Shown here: positions 62,075-64,000 of the stretch, one piece after another
Layout of the letters: each line of letters begins with the position of its first letter
How positions within the stretch are numbered: position 1 is the first letter of the stretch
Source: Roseiarcus sp050012775
Lineage (GTDB): Bacteria; Pseudomonadota; Alphaproteobacteria; Rhizobiales; Beijerinckiaceae
Reading direction: 5' to 3'
DNA: 64,000 nucleotides
Assembly: GCA_050012775.1 (NCBI GenBank)
Contig: JBEKGN010000001.1
Span: 1-64,000 of the forward strand
Program-made: the position numbers and the translations under genes
Notes under the pieces: generated by a model
What the model saw: only the letters and a program-made list of their open reading frames with translations
What the model was told of the DNA's origin: nothing
Database searches by the model: none

Positions 62075-64000
62075 TTGAGCGAGCATCGCATCGTCTTCAC
62101 GCCGTCGGGCAAGCGCGGCAGCTTCGCGGACGGCGCAAGCGTCCTCGACGCGGCGCGCCGGCTCGGCGTCGATCTCGATTCGGTTTGCGGCGGGCGCGGC
62201 ATTTGCGGACGCTGCCAGATCGACGTCGCCGAGGGCCAGTTCGCCAAACACGCGATCGCCTCGTCGCGCGGCCATGTCACGCCGTGGAACGAGGTCGAGC
62301 AGCGCTACGCCGACAAACGCGGGCCCTTGAGCGAGGGACGCCGCCTCGGCTGTCAGGCGAGGATCCGCGGCGATCTCGTCATCGACGTGCCCAGGGAAAG
62401 CCAGGTCCATCGCCAAGTCGTGCGCAAGCGCGCCGAGGCCCATCCGATCGAGATCGATCCGGTCGTGCGCCTTTGCTATGTCGAGGTCCGCGAGCCCGAC
62501 ATGCACGACCCCTCGAGCGATTTCCGGCGTTTGCAGGCGGCGTTGCGCGAACAATGGGGCGTCGAAGATGCGGGCGCCAACCTCAGCGTGCTGCGCGGGC
62601 TGCAAAAGGCGCTGCGCGCCGGCGCCTTCAAGGTCACCGTCGCCTTGCGCTGCGAGCGCGAAATCGTCGCGATTCTGCCGGGCTTTCGCGAGCGCGCCTA
62701 TGGGCTCGCTTTCGACATCGGCTCGACCACGATCGCCGCGCATCTGTGCGATCTCGCGACTGGCGAAGTCGTCGCCTCGGCCGGCGCGATGAACCCGCAG
62801 ATCCGCTTCGGCGAGGATCTGATGAGCCGCGTCTCCTACGTGATGATGAACCCCGGCGGCGAGGCCGATCTGACCAGCAGCGTGCGCGCGGCGATGGACG
62901 CGCTGATCGGCGAACTCGCCCATGAGGCCGGCGTCGCGCGCGGCGAGATGTTCGAGGCGACGATCGTCGGCAACCCGATCATGCACCACCTTTTTCTCGG
63001 GCTCGATCCGACCGAGCTCGGCGGCGCGCCTTTCGCGCTGACGCTCGACGGCGGCTTCGAGGCGCGCGCCGGCGAACTCGGCCTTGGCCTCGCCCCCGGC
63101 GCCTTCGTCTACGCCCTGCCTTGCATCGCCGGCCATGTCGGCGCCGACGCCGCGGGCATGGTCCTCGCCGAGGGCCCCTATTTGCGCGACGAACTGACGC
63201 TGCTCGTCGACGTCGGCACCAACGCCGAGATCGTGCTGGGGAATCGGAATCGCCTGCTCGCCTGCTCCTCGCCGACCGGCCCGGCCTTCGAAGGCGCGCA
63301 GATTTCCTGTGGCCAGCGCGCCGCGCCCGGCGCGATCGAGCGCGTGCGCATCGACCGCGCGACGCTGGAGCCGCGCTACAAGGTGATCGGCTGCGATCTC
63401 TGGTCAAACGAGCCCGGCTTCGCCGAGGCGACCGCTATCAGCGGCGTCACCGGAATCTGCGGCTCCGGAATCATCGAGGCGATCGCCGAGATGTATCTCT
63501 CGGGGATCGTCTCGCCCGACGGCGTCATCGACGGCGCGCTCGCTGAGCGTTCGCCGCGCGTCGAGGCGGTCGGCAGGACGTTCTCCTACGTGCTCAGCGA
63601 GGGCGAGCCGCGTCTCGTCGTCCATCAGACCGATGTGCGCGCCATTCAGCTCGCCAAGGCGGCGCTTTACGCGGGCGCGCAATTGCTCGTCGAGCGCCTC
63701 GGCGCCGGAGCGCCGCAACGGATCGCCCTCGCCGGCGCCTTCGGCAGCCATATCGACCCGCTTTACGCGATGACGCTCGGCATGATTCCCGATTGCGATT
63801 TGAGCAAAGTCGTCGCCGCCGGCAACGCCGCGGGCACAGGCGCGCGCATCGCGCTGCTCAATCGCTCGGCGCGCGCCGAAATCGAAGCGGTTGTGCGCCG
63901 GATCGAAAAGATCGAAACCGCGATCGAGCCGAGCTTCCAGCAGCATTTCGTCGCGGCGATGGCGATCCCCAACAAGATCGACGCCTTCCCGAACCTCGCC
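62075..64000 (+). CDS. ASKHA/ferredoxin corrinoid-activation protein (partial)
   Basis: A frame of 642 residues open to the right edge with a TTG start, so the C terminus is missing. Residues 1-95 form a [2Fe-2S] ferredoxin domain with Cys38, Cys44, Cys47 (CGGRGICGRC) and Cys93. A linker follows, then an ASKHA ATPase-like part beginning at LAFDIGSTTIAAHLCD near residue 210. This architecture is that of RamA/RACE-type proteins, which reduce inactive Co(II) corrinoid to Co(I). It closes the visible C1 operon. Confidence 0.88.
   Translation, partial: MSEHRIVFTPSGKRGSFADGASVLDAARRLGVDLDSVCGGRGICGRCQIDVAEGQFAKHAIASSRGHVTPWNEVEQRYADKRGPLSEGRRLGCQARIRGDLVIDVPRESQVHRQVVRKRAEAHPIEIDPVVRLCYVEVREPDMHDPSSDFRRLQAALREQWGVEDAGANLSVLRGLQKALRAGAFKVTVALRCEREIVAILPGFRERAYGLAFDIGSTTIAAHLCDLATGEVVASAGAMNPQIRFGEDLMSRVSYVMMNPGGEADLTSSVRAAMDALIGELAHEAGVARGEMFEATIVGNPIMHHLFLGLDPTELGGAPFALTLDGGFEARAGELGLGLAPGAFVYALPCIAGHVGADAAGMVLAEGPYLRDELTLLVDVGTNAEIVLGNRNRLLACSSPTGPAFEGAQISCGQRAAPGAIERVRIDRATLEPRYKVIGCDLWSNEPGFAEATAISGVTGICGSGIIEAIAEMYLSGIVSPDGVIDGALAERSPRVEAVGRTFSYVLSEGEPRLVVHQTDVRAIQLAKAALYAGAQLLVERLGAGAPQRIALAGAFGSHIDPLYAMTLGMIPDCDLSKVVAAGNAAGTGARIALLNRSARAEIEAVVRRIEKIETAIEPSFQQHFVAAMAIPNKIDAFPNLA

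Noticed and set aside
1..64000. tRNA, rRNA or CRISPR arrays
   Set aside because: No cloverleaf-like or rRNA-like stretch and no regularly spaced direct repeats were seen by eye; a tRNA scan would be needed to be sure.

Overview
The window is high-GC bacterial chromosome, most likely from an alphaproteobacterium of the Hyphomicrobiales. Three things point there: the style of the type VI secretion genes (no TssJ, OmpA-tailed TssL, Thr-kinase/PP2C/FHA control), the corrinoid C1 genes, and dispersed palindromic repeats of the kind common in that order. No rRNA, tRNA or CRISPR array was seen, so the species is not identified.

Layout. 1-0.7 kb: the edge of an IS5-type insertion sequence that has cut off a restriction-like gene. 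0.8-6.1 kb: a HigBA toxin-antitoxin pair, a patatin phospholipase, a HAD hydrolase, a PhaC-like alpha/beta hydrolase and an M19 dipeptidase. 6.1-26.2 kb: the left half of a type VI secretion system (T6SS). It holds VgrG with a DUF6931-like gene and a papain-like protease gene, then TssA, TssH, TssG, TssF, TssE, two Hcp genes with an unknown gene between them, TssC and TssB. A divergent four-gene operon of largely unknown proteins follows, including one with a Lon-like Ser-Lys signature. 26.2-28.3 kb: a repeat-rich, lower-GC insert with an orphan antitoxin, a MITE-like element and a short-chain dehydrogenase flanked by inverted repeats. 28.3-47.1 kb: the right half of the T6SS locus. It holds a PpkA-like kinase, OmpA, a caspase-like protease, a secreted protein, an M23 peptidase and a RelE/Xre pair, then the operon TagH(FHA)-TssK-TssL-TssM-TagF-PppA.

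47.2-57.5 kb: ordinary metabolic genes. These are a sugar isomerase and Gfo/Idh dehydrogenase pair, SPFH/NfeD, YgfZ, dihydroorotase, a MaoC/SDR pair, an FMN reductase, a second HigBA with two operators, and a nitrilase. 57.7-64.0 kb: a tight operon for corrinoid-dependent methyl transfer to tetrahydrofolate, with a MetV/MetF-type methylene-THF reductase and an ASKHA/ferredoxin corrinoid activator that runs off the right edge.

How they work together. The T6SS locus has sheath (TssB/C), tube (Hcp), spike (VgrG), baseplate (TssE/F/G/K), membrane complex (TssL/M), sheath recycling ATPase (TssH) and the phosphorylation switch PpkA/PppA/TagH/TagF. TssJ and a PAAR tip were not found. The papain-like protease beside vgrG is the best effector candidate, and the Hcp-flanked protein is a second. 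In the C1 operon a methyl group would go from an unseen substrate methyltransferase to the corrinoid protein, then to tetrahydrofolate, and MetV/MetF would oxidise methyl-THF; DUF1638 and the small virulence-factor-family protein are parts of unknown role.
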